A stretch of DNA of 64,000 bases from Candidatus Bathyarchaeia archaeon (GCA_038873195.1 JAVZEV010000002.1:62001-126000); one strand, 5' to 3'; shown: positions 23,989 through 32,573, numbered from the stretch's first letter. Notes: generated from the sequence alone by a model not told the origin. Translations and numbers: made by a program.

Positions 23989-25065
23989 ATGCCAGATTTA
24001 ACTAGTTACCTGACTGTTCGCAAAGCACTTTTCTATGAAAAGCTTCACGAGGATACTGTCAGATGTAGCCTCTGCGAAAGAAAATGTGAAATTCAGCTTG
24101 GCATGAAAGGTTTCTGCAGAACTCGAATGAATATCAATGGAGAGTTATTCACGCTTGTTTATGGCGATGTAAGCGCGATTGAAAGCCGCCCAATAGAAAT
24201 CAAACCTTTCTTTCATTATTGGCCTGGGTCAACGGCTCTCACTTTTTCAACTTGGTCCTGTAATTTGAATTGTGTTTGGTGTCAAAATTTTCACTTGTCA
24301 AAGCTTGAGCCAAACCCTGCTAAAGCGGTTTATTACTCGCCGGAGAGAATGGTTGAGTTAGCTATTTACAATGGTGATGTCGGTTTGTGTGCAAGTTTTC
24401 AAGAGCCAACGCTTCTTTCTGAATGGGTGGTTCCGCTTTTCAAACATGTTAAAGAAAAGGGCTTAAAATATTGTTGTTATGTTTCAAATGGCTATATGAC
24501 GCTGGAAGTTCTAAAGGCGCTTTCTAAAGCGGGGTTGGACGGACTTAAAATCGACATAAAAGGCGATGCTAAGGTGTATGAGAAATATTGCGGAAGAGCA
24601 GAAGTAGATAAGATTTGGAGAAATGCGCGAGAAGCTAAAAAGTTAGGGTTGCACGTTGAAATTGTTAATTTGGTTGTTAGAGACGTTAATGACGACGATG
24701 CAAGTCTACAGTGGGTTATTGAGAGGCATTTGAAAGAGGTTGGCGCTGAAACGCCTTTGCATTTTACGCGTTACTTTCCCGCTTACAAGTTTGATAATCC
24801 GCCGACAAAAGTTGAGATTTTAGAGAGGGCTTATGAATTGGCGAAGAAGGCTGGCGTGCTTTATCCTTACATTGGCAATGTTGGTGGGCATAAGTACGAA
24901 AATACTTATTGTCCTAACTGCGGGGAGAAGCTTATTCAGAGATATGAATACTACGTGTTGCAGTACAAAATTACTAAAGAAAAGAAATGTCCCAGATGCG
25001 CAACTTTTATTCCGATAATGGGAGAATACTGCGGCAAACAAGAGCGTCCCGCGTATCTTCTATGA
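23989..25065 (+). CDS. AmmeMemoRadiSam-type radical SAM enzyme
   Basis: 358 residues. The radical SAM cluster is CNLNCVWC (CxxxCxxC). An N-terminal extra cluster CSLCERKCEIQLGMKGFC precedes it, as in the radical SAM member of the AmmeMemoRadiSam system and in PFL-activase-like proteins. GFCRTRMNINGELFTLVYG and the ESRPIEIKPFFHYWPG stretch are highly typical. The tail adds a zinc-ribbon-like set (CPNCGEKL, KCPRCATF). Reaction unknown in archaea. Memo and AMMECR1 partners are not in this window. It converges on the MFS gene with a 6-base overlap. Confidence 0.88.
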   Translation: MPDLTSYLTVRKALFYEKLHEDTVRCSLCERKCEIQLGMKGFCRTRMNINGELFTLVYGDVSAIESRPIEIKPFFHYWPGSTALTFSTWSCNLNCVWCQNFHLSKLEPNPAKAVYYSPERMVELAIYNGDVGLCASFQEPTLLSEWVVPLFKHVKEKGLKYCCYVSNGYMTLEVLKALSKAGLDGLKIDIKGDAKVYEKYCGRAEVDKIWRNAREAKKLGLHVEIVNLVVRDVNDDDASLQWVIERHLKEVGAETPLHFTRYFPAYKFDNPPTKVEILERAYELAKKAGVLYPYIGNVGGHKYENTYCPNCGEKLIQRYEYYVLQYKITKEKKCPRCATFIPIMGEYCGKQERPAYLL

Positions 25066-26304
25066 TTTTTTAAGCGTCTCTTTTAATCTGAAGTGAAGTA
25101 GTGCGCCGACGATTCTGCCACTCATGGAGACCATGTAGACAATTTGCAGTCCCGCGATTAAGCCGAAAATGCTGACTGTATATGCGGATAGGTATCCTCC
25201 GAGTAATGACCCGAAAAAAGTTGTCACACCTATCATTAAGTTGAATACTGCAGTGAAGCTTCCGCGGTGCTCTTCCGGCGCGATATCTAAAAGGTAGGCT
25301 GTGACTGCGGCGTTTCCAAGCGCCATGGTTACTCCCCAGAAGGCTCCAACAACTATTAATGCTTCTATGCTGGGTACAAAGGCGTAGGCAAGCGGCACCG
25401 TCACGAGGGTTAATCTAAATATTAGCAAGGCGGGTTTTCTTCCAATAGTGTCTGTTACTTTTCCAGCCCAACCCTGAAAAGCTATAGTTACTACAGATTG
25501 CACGACTGAAAGCAGCGCTATGTGCAGCATTGTGGCTTTTAAAACGTCTACTTGTGTTCTTGCGATTAGTGGCCAGCAGATTGACATGAAAAATTCGAAG
25601 ACGCCGACTACGTAGCAGTATTTTACAAATTGCGGGTTTTTCTTTGCATATCTTAAAGTGTTAAGAAATTCTGACGTGAATTGTCTTCGTAGGTTCAGTT
25701 TTTCGCCGTTTTTCTTTTCTTTTATTCGAAGCATTGCCACGCAAGAGATTATGCCGCATGTGGCGGCAATCAACAAGGGTATGAACATCATTTCTTGAGG
25801 AGAACCGCCAACACTAAGCATTACAATTCCTGAGGCGACTGTTGCAATTACGCTGCCTATTGATGCCCAAAGGTTTATTGAAGCGTTTGCTCTTCCAAGT
25901 TTGGCTGATGGCACTAAATCGCCTACTAGGGCGGTCCACGCTGGCGTTGCCATCGAGCCGATTAGGGCTTGTACGGCGATTAGTAGGATTAGTTGAGTTG
26001 CGTTTGTTACGAATATCATCGGTATCCACAAGGTGGACATTATGAGGGTGCCGGCGATTATGAAGGGTATTCGGCGTTTGATGCGGTCGCTTAGGCGTCC
26101 CCAAAAAACTTGCATTACGTTGTTTGAGATGTTTGAGGCTGATTGGAACCATCCCATGTCTGATTCTGAAGCGCCAAGTTTTATGGCGTATGCTCCCATG
26201 AAAGGGTTGACCATTCCCGCGCCAAGTGAGTTCACTACAGAACGTGCATAAAGTGGCTTGAGACTTACTTCTTTTTGCTCCTGCTGGTTTTTTTCGTTTT
26301 TCAC
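25060..26304 (-). CDS. Major facilitator superfamily transporter
   Basis: 414 residues, 12 membrane segments in two halves joined by a charged loop near residue 205 (RIKEKKNGEKLNLRRQ). FWGRLSDRIKRRIPFI after TM2 is the MFS motif A variant, echoed in the second half by GWAGKVTDTIGRKP. The polar N-terminus is Gln/Glu/Lys-rich. The start is GTG. Substrate unknown. It converges with the radical SAM gene. Confidence 0.87.
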   Translation of the reverse strand: MKNEKNQQEQKEVSLKPLYARSVVNSLGAGMVNPFMGAYAIKLGASESDMGWFQSASNISNNVMQVFWGRLSDRIKRRIPFIIAGTLIMSTLWIPMIFVTNATQLILLIAVQALIGSMATPAWTALVGDLVPSAKLGRANASINLWASIGSVIATVASGIVMLSVGGSPQEMMFIPLLIAATCGIISCVAMLRIKEKKNGEKLNLRRQFTSEFLNTLRYAKKNPQFVKYCYVVGVFEFFMSICWPLIARTQVDVLKATMLHIALLSVVQSVVTIAFQGWAGKVTDTIGRKPALLIFRLTLVTVPLAYAFVPSIEALIVVGAFWGVTMALGNAAVTAYLLDIAPEEHRGSFTAVFNLMIGVTTFFGSLLGGYLSAYTVSIFGLIAGLQIVYMVSMSGRIVGALLHFRLKETLKKS

Positions 26305-26441
26305 GCGTGCTTCACATTTGCAGGTTTATATTTAGATTTTCATTAAGCGTGAGTGGTTGCTTAAAAGCTCATCGTGCATTTTATGGATGAAATTATGTTT
26401 TTTTAACTATTGTTCGTTATGAAGATTTTCGCAGCTTATTA

Positions 26442-26487
26442 TCCTTGAAAACACATGTTTTATGTTGGTTTTTATGGTTTTCAAGGA
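26442..26487. repeat. 11-bp perfect inverted repeat with 24-base loop
   Basis: TCCTTGAAAAC (26442-26452) and GTTTTCAAGGA (26477-26487) lie in the 258-base gap between the MFS gene and the small basic protein gene. On the minus strand this is downstream of the basic protein gene, so it may be its terminator or an RNA-stability hairpin. The rest of the gap is A/T-rich and I see no ORF of note. Confidence 0.45.
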
Positions 26488-26562
26488 AAAATTTTTATTA
26501 AAGAGGTATTGTTTCTTTTTCAATCTCGTATCGAGATGCAAAATTTTGGGTGGAAATTTCTT

Positions 26563-26871
26563 CTATTTGCGTTTCTTTTTAGTTTTCGGCTTTTTGTGTT
26601 TTTTGGATACAATTACTGGTTGGGGTGGCTGATTTAGTTGCAGTATTCGGGCATTCGGATAAGCCTTTTGAATTTCCTTTTTCAATTGGTTCATGTTCAC
26701 GTTTCCGTAGGTTCTTATGCTAACTATTGGGTTTTCGTTTTCGTCGTATTTTACTTGAAGTGTGTAGCCTGCGCCAAGTTCGACTTGGGCTGGTTCAAGG
26801 AGAAAGCCTTGTTCTTCTATGCCTATTTCGGTTATGTTTTCTGTTGGACGTTTTTGTTTGTGTTCTGCCAT
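26563..26871 (-). CDS. Small protein with highly basic tail
   Basis: 102 residues from ATG 26871 (an in-frame GTG lies three codons upstream). A compact alpha/beta-like core (GFLLEPAQVELGAGYTLQVK, PIVSIRTYGNVNMNQLKKEI) ends in a Pro/Gln linker and a nearly pure Lys/Arg tail (KKHKKPKTKKKRK), which suggests nucleic-acid or ribosome contact. Unrecognised family. It is 71 bases downstream of the TIP49-like gene on the same strand, so the two may be co-transcribed. Confidence 0.6.
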   Translation of the reverse strand: MAEHKQKRPTENITEIGIEEQGFLLEPAQVELGAGYTLQVKYDENENPIVSIRTYGNVNMNQLKKEIQKAYPNARILQLNQPPQPVIVSKKHKKPKTKKKRK

Positions 26872-26951
26872 GGGAGTCACTTCGGTTTAAGAAAAGGTGG
26901 GTGTTGGAATTAAAGGGTTGTTGTGTTGTGATATGGATTGTGCATATTTAG

Positions 26952-28328
26952 TTAATGTATCATCATTTTTTCTTCGTGTTTTCTTAAGTATTCTGCGGCT
27001 TCTGTCATGTCCATGAAGAGGTCGTCTACGCGTTGCACATCTTCAACTGTAACTTTGTCTTTTTTGGCTGTTTTGGCGTTTTGTGCGGCTAAGCTTAGAA
27101 GTTGGACCGCATAGCGTAGTGAGCTTTTGGCTCCGACTTCTGCGAGTTTTTCTAACGCGTTTTTGTCAAGTTTGATTTTTTCTTCTGCAGAGCGTATGCG
27201 AAGTATTTCTTTTACGCTTTCTGTGTCGTATGGTTGGGTTGCGATTATGACTGAGCGGTCTATTAGGTCCACTGGGAATCCTAATGGGCTTTTTATGTCT
27301 GTTCCGCGGATTCTAGCTATGCCGCGGTTTGTTGCGAGTATTATGATTGGGACGAGTTCGCTTTCCATGGCTCTTCCGAGAAAGCTGAATGCTTCTAAAT
27401 CCAGCAAGTGAGAGTCGTCGATGAAAAGTACGCCGGGGTGAATGTAGGCTTTGCCGTTGTCTACCCATTCTTTAACTTGTTGATCTACAGCCATGCGGAT
27501 TTCGGTGTCGATTTCTTTTGTTTCCGAGCCGCCGAAGAATAGTGAGAAGAATCCGCCTTGGCGTTGTCTGGCGTTTAGTTCGTCTAAGTCTGCTAATGTC
27601 AGCATGTAAACGAATTCTTTTTCTTTTAAGACTTTACCGTTGGGACGTGGAATCTTGCGTGTTGTGTCTACGTCGTAAGTTTTTCCTTTTGTGCTTTCCA
27701 TGCTTAGCCCTAGGTTGGCTACGCGTCCTGTTTCAGCATCTATTTGGATGACGCTGCCTTCTGTTATGCCTTCTTGAATTATTTGTTGAGCTATTTGGGC
27801 GCCAGCTTCTATGGATTTTTCTTCTTCTGTCGTGCGTAATGTTAGACGTACGCTTTCTGGGATTTTTTGGTATGGGTTGTATGGGTGTGGAGCGGTTTTT
27901 ATGTCTACGGTTGTGAGTTCGCCTTCGTAGACCTTGCGCATTTCGTGGATTTCTATGCCTATGCATTTGCGGATGGCTTCGATGAGAATTTCAGTTTTTT
28001 TGCGTTCACTGCTGTAGACTTCGCTTCCGCTCATTTGGATGAATGGCACGTTAGCGCCTAGTTCGCGTGATATGGCAACTGCTATGGCGGTTTTTCCTGT
28101 GCCTGGTGGTCCTGCAATGATTATGGATTTTCCGCTGAGTTTGCCTTCTTTTATCATTTTTACGACTAATCCTGCGGCTTCTCGGGCTTTTTCCTGTCCG
28201 ACCATGCCGTCTTTTACTTTGATTGCTTGTAGGTTCTCGTCTAATCCTAAGCCTTTGATGTGCGTGTGAGCGCCTATGCGTTCAAATCTGGTTGTGGGTG
28301 TTGTGGGAATTTCTCTTATTGAAGCCAT
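26952..28328 (-). CDS. TIP49/RuvBL-family AAA+ ATPase
   Basis: 458 residues, the archaeal homologue of eukaryotic RuvBL1/RuvBL2 (TATA-binding-protein-interacting TIP49). The N-terminal RIGAHTHIKGLGLDENL and GQEKAREAAGLVVKMIK are diagnostic. Walker A is GPPGTGKT at 73-80. An OB-fold insertion domain (about 125-290) separates it from Walker B. LFIDDSHLLDLEAFSFLGRA replaces the common FIDEVHMLD, so the second acidic residue is Asp. Sensor 1 ATNRG and sensor 2 SLRYAVQLL follow. ATG with GGTGA 9 bases upstream. In eukaryotes these ATPases remodel chromatin and assemble RNPs; the archaeal role is not settled. Confidence 0.92.
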   Translation of the reverse strand: MASIREIPTTPTTRFERIGAHTHIKGLGLDENLQAIKVKDGMVGQEKAREAAGLVVKMIKEGKLSGKSIIIAGPPGTGKTAIAVAISRELGANVPFIQMSGSEVYSSERKKTEILIEAIRKCIGIEIHEMRKVYEGELTTVDIKTAPHPYNPYQKIPESVRLTLRTTEEEKSIEAGAQIAQQIIQEGITEGSVIQIDAETGRVANLGLSMESTKGKTYDVDTTRKIPRPNGKVLKEKEFVYMLTLADLDELNARQRQGGFFSLFFGGSETKEIDTEIRMAVDQQVKEWVDNGKAYIHPGVLFIDDSHLLDLEAFSFLGRAMESELVPIIILATNRGIARIRGTDIKSPLGFPVDLIDRSVIIATQPYDTESVKEILRIRSAEEKIKLDKNALEKLAEVGAKSSLRYAVQLLSLAAQNAKTAKKDKVTVEDVQRVDDLFMDMTEAAEYLRKHEEKMMIH

Positions 28329-28402
28329 GGTGCAGTTTCACCTCGTCTTATTTTGTGTTTGATGTTGTAGATGGTATTGAAAATTTTTCTCTGATATAAA
28401 TT

Positions 28403-28960
28403 TCACTTTTCATTTTTGTCTAGCAGATAGTTTATTATCGTTATGCATGAGGCTGCAAGATAGGGTGTTTTTCCAAGACTGATTTTTTCTCCGTAACGTA
28501 AAGCGAAACCCTCCACCCTTTTTGGTAAGCCTACGTGGTCACCGAGGACGAAGACCGAGTTATTTCCAATTTCTATTTCGTCTATTGGTCTGCCGCCTTC
28601 TTCAAGAATGTAAATTTGTGCTTCTGCAGCTTTAGTTTTTAGTAGTGTCTCAAAGCTTGCTTTTGCTAGGCTTATCCCCGGATGCGGTTTACCAGACAAG
28701 ACCTTTTTGAAAATTTGCGTCCATGTTTGCTGGTCAGTACGCACATCATGTAGCGTTAAGCCTTCTATTTTTAGATGCTGAGGCGGATTTGGCGGACCGT
28801 TTAATATAGCGTGGAAGACTGTGTCTTTGCGGATTGCATGAGAAAGAAAAAGAGAAGCAATTACACATTCATAAACTATGTCTAAACGTCCAGCATCATG
28901 TAGGTTTGTCCAGTTTGAGTCTGTTCTGCCTAAACGAGAGTATAAAATGAATTCTCGCAT
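28403..28960 (-). CDS. trmY: tRNA (pseudouridine-54 N1)-methyltransferase TrmY
   Basis: 185 residues, SPOUT/trefoil-knot fold. Methylates pseudouridine 54 in the T loop to m1-pseudouridine, an archaeal tRNA modification. The N-terminal REFILYSRLGRTDSNWTNLHDAGRLDIV and SLFLSHAIRKDTVFHAIL match TrmY. The knot and SAM region is VFVLGDHVGLPKRVEGFA and the end is YLAASCITIINYLLD. ATG at 28960. Start of the gene faces open sequence; 196 bases downstream of the M29 fragment. Confidence 0.92.
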   Translation of the reverse strand: MREFILYSRLGRTDSNWTNLHDAGRLDIVYECVIASLFLSHAIRKDTVFHAILNGPPNPPQHLKIEGLTLHDVRTDQQTWTQIFKKVLSGKPHPGISLAKASFETLLKTKAAEAQIYILEEGGRPIDEIEIGNNSVFVLGDHVGLPKRVEGFALRYGEKISLGKTPYLAASCITIINYLLDKNEK

Positions 28961-29112
28961 TGTTAGTCAAATTCTCTCGTATTGTGTTCTGTATGTTTTA
29001 AAAGTTTTTACAATGTTGGTAATTTATAACAGAATGAAATGGCAATCTTTGGATGTTGCCTCATAAAGGTTTTACTAATCTCTTCAACTCCAAACTCTAA
29101 CTACTGTTTCAA

Positions 29113-29129
29113 CCTATATATAAGGGGGG
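29113..29129 (+). promoter_or_regulatory. TATA box followed by G6 run
   Basis: CCTATATATAAGGGGGG on the plus strand, nearly the same as the minus-strand element at 1501-1485. A plus transcript would run antisense into the end of the M29 gene; a minus transcript would have nothing but the gap ahead of it. Function unknown. Confidence 0.3.
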
Positions 29130-29133
29130 CTAT

Positions 29134-29155
29134 AACTGTTTAAAACCTAACAGTT
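29134..29155 (-). terminator. Candidate terminator hairpin after the M29 gene
   Basis: AACTGTT (29134-29140) and AACAGTT (29149-29155) form a 7-bp stem with an 8-base loop starting two bases after the stop codon of the minus-strand aminopeptidase. No long T run follows, so the call is weak. Confidence 0.3.
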
Positions 29156-29156
29156 C

Positions 29157-30259
29157 CTAAAACTCTAAAAACTTACCATCCTTATAGAACAATCTTCCAT
29201 CCGCGTAAATCTCTCCACCCTTACGCATATCCTTCAAAATATCCCAATGCAAAGCAGACTTATTCAAACCACCAGTTTCAGGAACAGGATTAAAACCCAA
29301 CGCCATATGCAAAGTCCCACCCATCTTCTCATCAAACAACATATTCTTCGTAAATCGACTAATTCCATAATTCGTCCCAATCGCCAACTCCCCAACCCGC
29401 TCAGCACCATCAATCTTCAACAACTGCTGCAACAACTCGTCACCCTTACCCGCAGAAGCCTTCACAACCCTACCCTTCTCAAAAACAAGCCTAATATTTT
29501 CAACCTCACGCCCCATAAAAATCCCCGGAAACGTAAACCTAATCTCCCCTTCAACGGAATCCTCAACAGGCGCCGTAAAAACCTCTCCATCTGGCATGTT
29601 TTTCTCACCACAACAATTAATCCACTTTCGCCCTTTTACATTAAACCGCAAATCAGTATCCTCACCAATAATACGCATCTCACTCACCCCATCCAAAAAC
29701 TTACAAATCTTCTCCTGCTTCACCTTAATCTTCTTCCACTCAGCAATTGGGTCATCCCTATCCACCAAACAAGCACTATAAACAAAATCCTCATACTCCG
29801 GCAAAGCCATCTCAGCCTCCTGCGCCTGCGCAGTAACAGGAAACGGCAAACCAGTCCACCTATACTTCCCTTCAGCTTCACGCTTAAACAAAATCTCCGC
29901 AATCTCCCTCCTAGCAGCACTCCGCATTCTAATCCTAGCAGGGTCAACACCCGTCAATTTTTTCGGATTTGGCTCACAGAAAATTCCAATCATAACATCA
30001 AAATGTTCAGCAATAAAACGGTCAAAAGGCGAAACAAAACTCAACTGATGTTCTTTGGCATATTAAAAAACGTGTAAGTCGTATCCAAACTTGCCATAAT
30101 CAGTGGATAAGCGTCGCTCAATAAACACTCGCGGTAAATCTCATGCATCAACGGAAACGCCAAATCACTTCCATTAATCAGAACCTTCTCCTTAGGTTTC
30201 ACATCTACACTGTAGTGAACACAGAGCTTAGCCAACTTCACAACTCTCTCATCAACCAA
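29157..30259 (-). pseudogene. M29 aminopeptidase split by a one-base frameshift
   Basis: Two frames together encode a normal-length M29 (AmpS-type) metallo-aminopeptidase of about 367 residues. The first frame (30259-30041, 72 aa, MVDERVVKLAKLCVHYSVD) ends after FFNMPKNIS. The second (to 29157, 295 aa) carries the domain with metal ligands in GELAIGTNYG (E), GTLHMALGF (H) and SALHWDIL (H, D). Read upstream in its own frame, the second part gives YAKEHQLSFVSPFD, which fits directly after T-F-F of the first, so one base is missing near the T6 run at 30065-30070. Stop and TTG restart overlap (TTGA). It is a recent pseudogene, a sequencing error, or, less likely, a recoded or two-piece gene. A complete paralogue lies at 31437-32567. 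Confidence 0.8.
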
Positions 30260-30324
30260 CCAAACACACCAGCCTTAAAGAAAACGATAACAATTCAGAG
30301 CCAGCATAAAACCTTACCGATAAC

Positions 30325-30834
30325 CTAAACAATGTACTTATCTGCCTTCTCAAAATCCCTAACAATCTCCATAACCCGCTTGCGAATATTAACACCCTCC
30401 AAAGGAATATCCTTAAGCAAAACCCACGGACTTTTCCTCGCAACAAAAGTCACAACATAATCCTCACCAAAACACTCCCTCGCAACCTTATACACTAAAC
30501 GCCTAACTTCAACTTCAGAATACTCACCCAACGCATGCAAGTACTCATGTAAAAGCAAATTAAAAACCAAAGCATTCACAATTCGCTTCGACTTAACAGC
30601 AGCCTCAACAATCTCTACCAAAGCCCTATTCAAAACAATATTATTCGTCCCAACAGAATGGTAAGCACCCAACTGCAAAGGCAAATCATCTAGAAAAAGC
30701 ATCATCCCGCCTCTACGCTTATGTAGAGAAGACTCCACACAATCCCTAACAACATCCCAAACTTCCCCATAACTCTTAGCACTCTCTAAACGACCCCGAA
30801 ACCTATCAACAACCGAAGATTCACCCTCAGTCAT
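30325..30834 (-). CDS. Small HExxH putative metalloprotease
   Basis: 169 residues from ATG 30834. The gluzincin-like motif is LLLHEYLHALGEYSEVEVRR, with His96, Glu97 and His100, and Glu107/Glu109 as possible third ligand. The preceding helix IVNALVFNLLLHEYLH is hydrophobic. No signal peptide is needed if the short start is right; a longer frame to 30975 would add a hydrophobic stretch but crosses a strong minus-strand TATA box (CTATATGCATATAAG, about 30869-30883). It is divergent from the CBS protein and lies between two M29 aminopeptidases. Family not recognised beyond the zinc motif. Confidence 0.65.
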   Translation of the reverse strand: MTEGESSVVDRFRGRLESAKSYGEVWDVVRDCVESSLHKRRGGMMLFLDDLPLQLGAYHSVGTNNIVLNRALVEIVEAAVKSKRIVNALVFNLLLHEYLHALGEYSEVEVRRLVYKVARECFGEDYVVTFVARKSPWVLLKDIPLEGVNIRKRVMEIVRDFEKADKYIV

Positions 30835-30981
30835 ACCAGCAACTCCCACAACGCTTTCAAATCTTCTTACAATCTTATATGCATATAGAAAATTCACACC
30901 TATACCATTTTTTGAAACACTAACCAAAACAAATAAAACCCCCAACCCAAAACAATTAGTTACTAAAAGGAGCAAAACAAA

Positions 30982-31413
30982 ATGGCAAGCATAATCCTCG
31001 TCAGAGACGTAATGTCCAAAGATGTCCGCGTTGTCCGCCCAGACACAACCGTCAAAGAAGTCGTCGCCACAATGAACAAATTCAACATAGGCTCAATAAT
31101 AGTCACCCAAGCAGACAGACCAGTAGGCATCATAACAGAACGCGACATCCTCAGAAGACTAGTAGAACAATGCCTAGCACCAGAAACCCTAACCGCAAGA
31201 CAAATCATGACAAGCCCAGTCACAACGATAAACGAAAACACAACAATAGAAGAAGCCGCAAAACTCATGGCTAAAAAAAGAATCAAACGCCTCCCAGTCA
31301 CAAACAACAATAAAATCGTCGGCATCGTAACCTTCACAGACATAGTAACCAAAGTGCCAACACTGCTATCAATTCTAGAAGAACTTGTCAGACCACACCG
31401 CCGAACATACTAA
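30982..31413 (+). CDS. Two-CBS-domain protein
   Basis: 143 residues, composed of two CBS repeats: VRDVMSKDVRVVRPDTTVKE followed by IITERDILRR, and ARQIMTSPVTTINENTTIEE followed by VGIVTFTDIV. Stand-alone CBS pairs bind adenosine nucleotides and regulate partners. ATG with AAAGGAG 7 bases upstream. The coding strand is unusually C-rich and G-poor compared with genes at 21-25 kb. It is divergent from the HExxH gene; partner unknown. Confidence 0.9.
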   Translation: MASIILVRDVMSKDVRVVRPDTTVKEVVATMNKFNIGSIIVTQADRPVGIITERDILRRLVEQCLAPETLTARQIMTSPVTTINENTTIEEAAKLMAKKRIKRLPVTNNNKIVGIVTFTDIVTKVPTLLSILEELVRPHRRTY

Positions 31414-31436
31414 ACCAAAAATAATAATCCTTCTTT

Positions 31437-32567
31437 CTACCCATTAACAAGTTCCCAAACAAACTTCCCTTCTTTCACAACCAATCGTCCATCAACAGTT
31501 ACCGTAGGACTCTCAACCAAGAAATCCCAATGAATACTACTCTCGTTCTTGCCGCCCAACCAAGTATTCTGACCAATCGCAACATGACACGTGCCAAAAG
31601 CTTTCTCCGTTGCAAGAAGCATATCACCACAAGGATTCGTGCCAAAAGCGAACTCCGCAATACAATACGGATTCCCAGTTGCTTTCTCAAGCCGCGCTTT
31701 CAAAAACTCAAAACCTTTCTCAGCAGAAACAACAGCCTTTTCCTTTCCTCTAAACTCTATACGAATACCAGTGGCAACACTTCCCGGCAAATCTTTAGGA
31801 CACAAAACGCCATAAGCACTTTCTTCCATCGGCGCCACAAAAACTTCCCCAACAGGCAAGTTGTGAACGTATTGAGCTATAGGAATTGACGGTGGAAAAG
31901 GTTTTCCGTCATCATTAATCCAATAGCGATTTTCAGCATGAAATCTTAAATCAGTGCCTCTTGGACAAGTTAAGTGAATTTCGCCTCCTCTTTTCATAAA
32001 ATCAATCAGTCGCTGTCCCAAATCGGTTAAAGCATCATAGTCTATGTCTAAAGAAGCAAGGAACATTTCACGCGTTTCTTCATAGGTTTTTCCCAAAGCC
32101 TGCGCTTGTTGCAAATTTGGGTCCAAAAACGCCACAAGATGTGTCTTCTTTTTAAGGCACAGTTGGAGAATGCTATCGAAAGTCCATTTTGAAATTTTCT
32201 GAATTTCTAATAGCCGCTTTTGTGCTTCTGGCCTTTGATAGATTGAAGCGTCAAATCTGCTTCCTCTCATCCAAATAAGCCAATCTGCAACATCAACAAT
32301 CGCTTTTGGAACTTTGGGTGTTTTTGCAAAGACTTCTATTGGAGCTTCTAGAAGCTTAGTATATGATATGTAATCTCCTTCACTCTGAACTAATGTTTCA
32401 ATTCCTCGAGCTTCACATTCAGCAGCAAACGCGTAAGCAAGATCTAAATTTTCGACGCCAGCGTAAAAAACTGCGATTTCATCCCTTTTTATCGGAAGTG
32501 CATTATCTATGACTTTTTTGGCAACTGTTCTTAGACGTTTTGAAACATGAAACATGCTCTTTCTCAC
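31437..32567 (-). CDS. M29-family aminopeptidase
   Basis: 376 residues, full-length leucyl-type metallo-aminopeptidase of the M29 (AmpS/PepS) family. The N-terminal domain carries RDEIAVFYAGVENLDLAYAF. The metal region has AEFAFGTNPCGDML (E), GTCHVAIGQN (H) and SSIHWDFLVE (H, D). It cleaves N-terminal residues from peptides. It lies 6 bases downstream of pyrG on the same strand and could share its transcript. Paralogue of the interrupted gene at 29157-30259. Confidence 0.92.
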   Translation of the reverse strand: MRKSMFHVSKRLRTVAKKVIDNALPIKRDEIAVFYAGVENLDLAYAFAAECEARGIETLVQSEGDYISYTKLLEAPIEVFAKTPKVPKAIVDVADWLIWMRGSRFDASIYQRPEAQKRLLEIQKISKWTFDSILQLCLKKKTHLVAFLDPNLQQAQALGKTYEETREMFLASLDIDYDALTDLGQRLIDFMKRGGEIHLTCPRGTDLRFHAENRYWINDDGKPFPPSIPIAQYVHNLPVGEVFVAPMEESAYGVLCPKDLPGSVATGIRIEFRGKEKAVVSAEKGFEFLKARLEKATGNPYCIAEFAFGTNPCGDMLLATEKAFGTCHVAIGQNTWLGGKNESSIHWDFLVESPTVTVDGRLVVKEGKFVWELVNG

Positions 32568-32573
32568 TCACTT

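Noticed and set aside
30041-30074. Programmed -1 frameshift in the M29 gene
   Set aside because: A T6 run is present, but the X-XXY-YYZ heptamer is not in the zero frame, and a simple slip into the -1 frame at the T run meets a TAA codon at once.
29247-30077. 276-aa plus-strand ORF
   Set aside because: Open only because the plus strand here is A/C-rich; the minus frames encode a recognisable M29 aminopeptidase.
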